A DNA stretch of 5,506 nt from Chloroflexota bacterium. Its GTDB lineage: Bacteria; Chloroflexota; Dehalococcoidia; Plut-88900. The DNA lies in assembly GCA_022566235.1 (NCBI GenBank), contig JADFJI010000172.1, positions 1 to 5,506 of the forward strand. The letters run 5' to 3'. The notes under the pieces are model-generated. The model had not been told where the DNA came from. It ran no database searches and saw only the letters and a list, made by a program, of their open reading frames with translations. A program made the position numbers and the translations under genes. Shown piece after piece: positions 5,062 to 5,506 of this stretch; position 1 is the first letter of the stretch; every line of letters begins with the position of its first letter.

Positions 5062-5472
5062 CTAGTTGAAGTGGTTCTTGAGGGCGGTTAGGGCAGCCTC
5101 ACAGCAAGCCACATCTTGCTCTGCCGTTCCACCCGCTGCGGCTATGCCTCCGACAATAGAGCCGCCAATCTCGATGGGCATCTCGCCCTCTGCGGGAACG
5201 AGCTTGCCGCCGGTGGAGATCACCAGACTCTGGAACCAGGGCTTGGAAGCAAGGGGCAGGATCTTATCTCCTGAGGCCCGAAACATCGCGGCGGTGTAGG
5301 CCATGTCGATTGCCGCGGTGACCTCAAGAGGGTCTACGCCGTCCATTCTGCATACTGCTATCACGTAGCCGTCGCTATCGACTATGGCCACGCTGACCGA
5401 GCATGCCATCTCGACAGCCCTGGCCTTCGCGACCTGTAACATCTTCTCGGCTACCTCAAGTGAGAGTGACAT
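5062..5472 (-). CDS. GlcG/HbpS (DUF336) family protein
   Basis: This 136-residue soluble protein has no signal peptide or membrane segment. It matches the small alpha/beta GlcG/HbpS family in full: LSLEVAEKML (3-12), VSVAIVDSDGYVIAVCRMDG (26-45), AIDMAYTAAMF (54-64), ISTGGKLVP (85-93), GGSIVGGIAAAGGTAEQD (103-120). Some members bind or degrade heme (Streptomyces HbpS), and the fold also occurs at the C-terminus of PduO cobalamin adenosyltransferases and in GlcG of glycolate loci. Which role applies here cannot be read from sequence. It has four cysteines (24, 41, 123, 124), including a vicinal pair. The lysine common before the A-x-TA segment is Met57 here. AGGA (5479-5482) lies 6 bases before ATG. 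Its promoter probably lies largely beyond the window edge. prmA follows 92 bases downstream, possibly in the same transcript. Confidence 0.85.
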   Translation of the reverse strand: MSLSLEVAEKMLQVAKARAVEMACSVSVAIVDSDGYVIAVCRMDGVDPLEVTAAIDMAYTAAMFRASGDKILPLASKPWFQSLVISTGGKLVPAEGEMPIEIGGSIVGGIAAAGGTAEQDVACCEAALTALKNHFN

Positions 5473-5506
5473 ATCTCTTCCTGCTGTGGTTAGAATTCTA
5501 TGAAAC

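Overview
The window looks like bacterial chromosome, rich in G+C by eye. It carries four recognisable housekeeping genes, one GlcG/HbpS-family gene and one strange fusion gene. The spelling of ArgF, Der, PlsY and PrmA, and the NhaA-type segment, suggest a Chloroflexota-like (possibly Dehalococcoidia-like) or other deep-branching free-living bacterium. This assignment is an inference from protein style only; no marker RNA is present.

Layout. Bases 1-71 are short non-coding sequence with a small tandem repeat. Bases 72-857 (minus) encode an exported protein that appears to be a chimera. Its first ~130 residues look like the signal peptide and N-terminal part of a matrixin-type secreted metalloprotease, cut off before any zinc site. 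Its last ~110 residues look like the final three transmembrane helices (TM X-XII) of an NhaA Na+/H+ antiporter. A perfect 9-bp-arm palindrome lies at the apparent join. Bases 858-1173 are a divergent intergenic region with one candidate promoter facing each way. Between the promoters is an array of five alternating TGTTCT/AGAACA-like half-sites. The argF leader contains two mutually exclusive hairpins.

On the plus strand, argF (1174-2094), der (2148-3461) and plsY (3458-4078) run head to tail and are probably co-transcribed. der and plsY overlap by four bases. They serve arginine synthesis, 50S ribosome assembly and the first acyl transfer of phospholipid synthesis. On the minus strand, a GlcG/HbpS-like (DUF336) gene (5062-5472) precedes prmA (4079-4969), the ribosomal protein L11 methyltransferase. 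prmA converges on plsY with the two stop codons directly abutting, so there is no intergenic room for a terminator.

The most unusual items are the matrixin/NhaA fusion with its junction palindrome and the half-site array beside that gene's promoter. I see no CRISPR array, tRNA, rRNA, insertion sequence or defence system.
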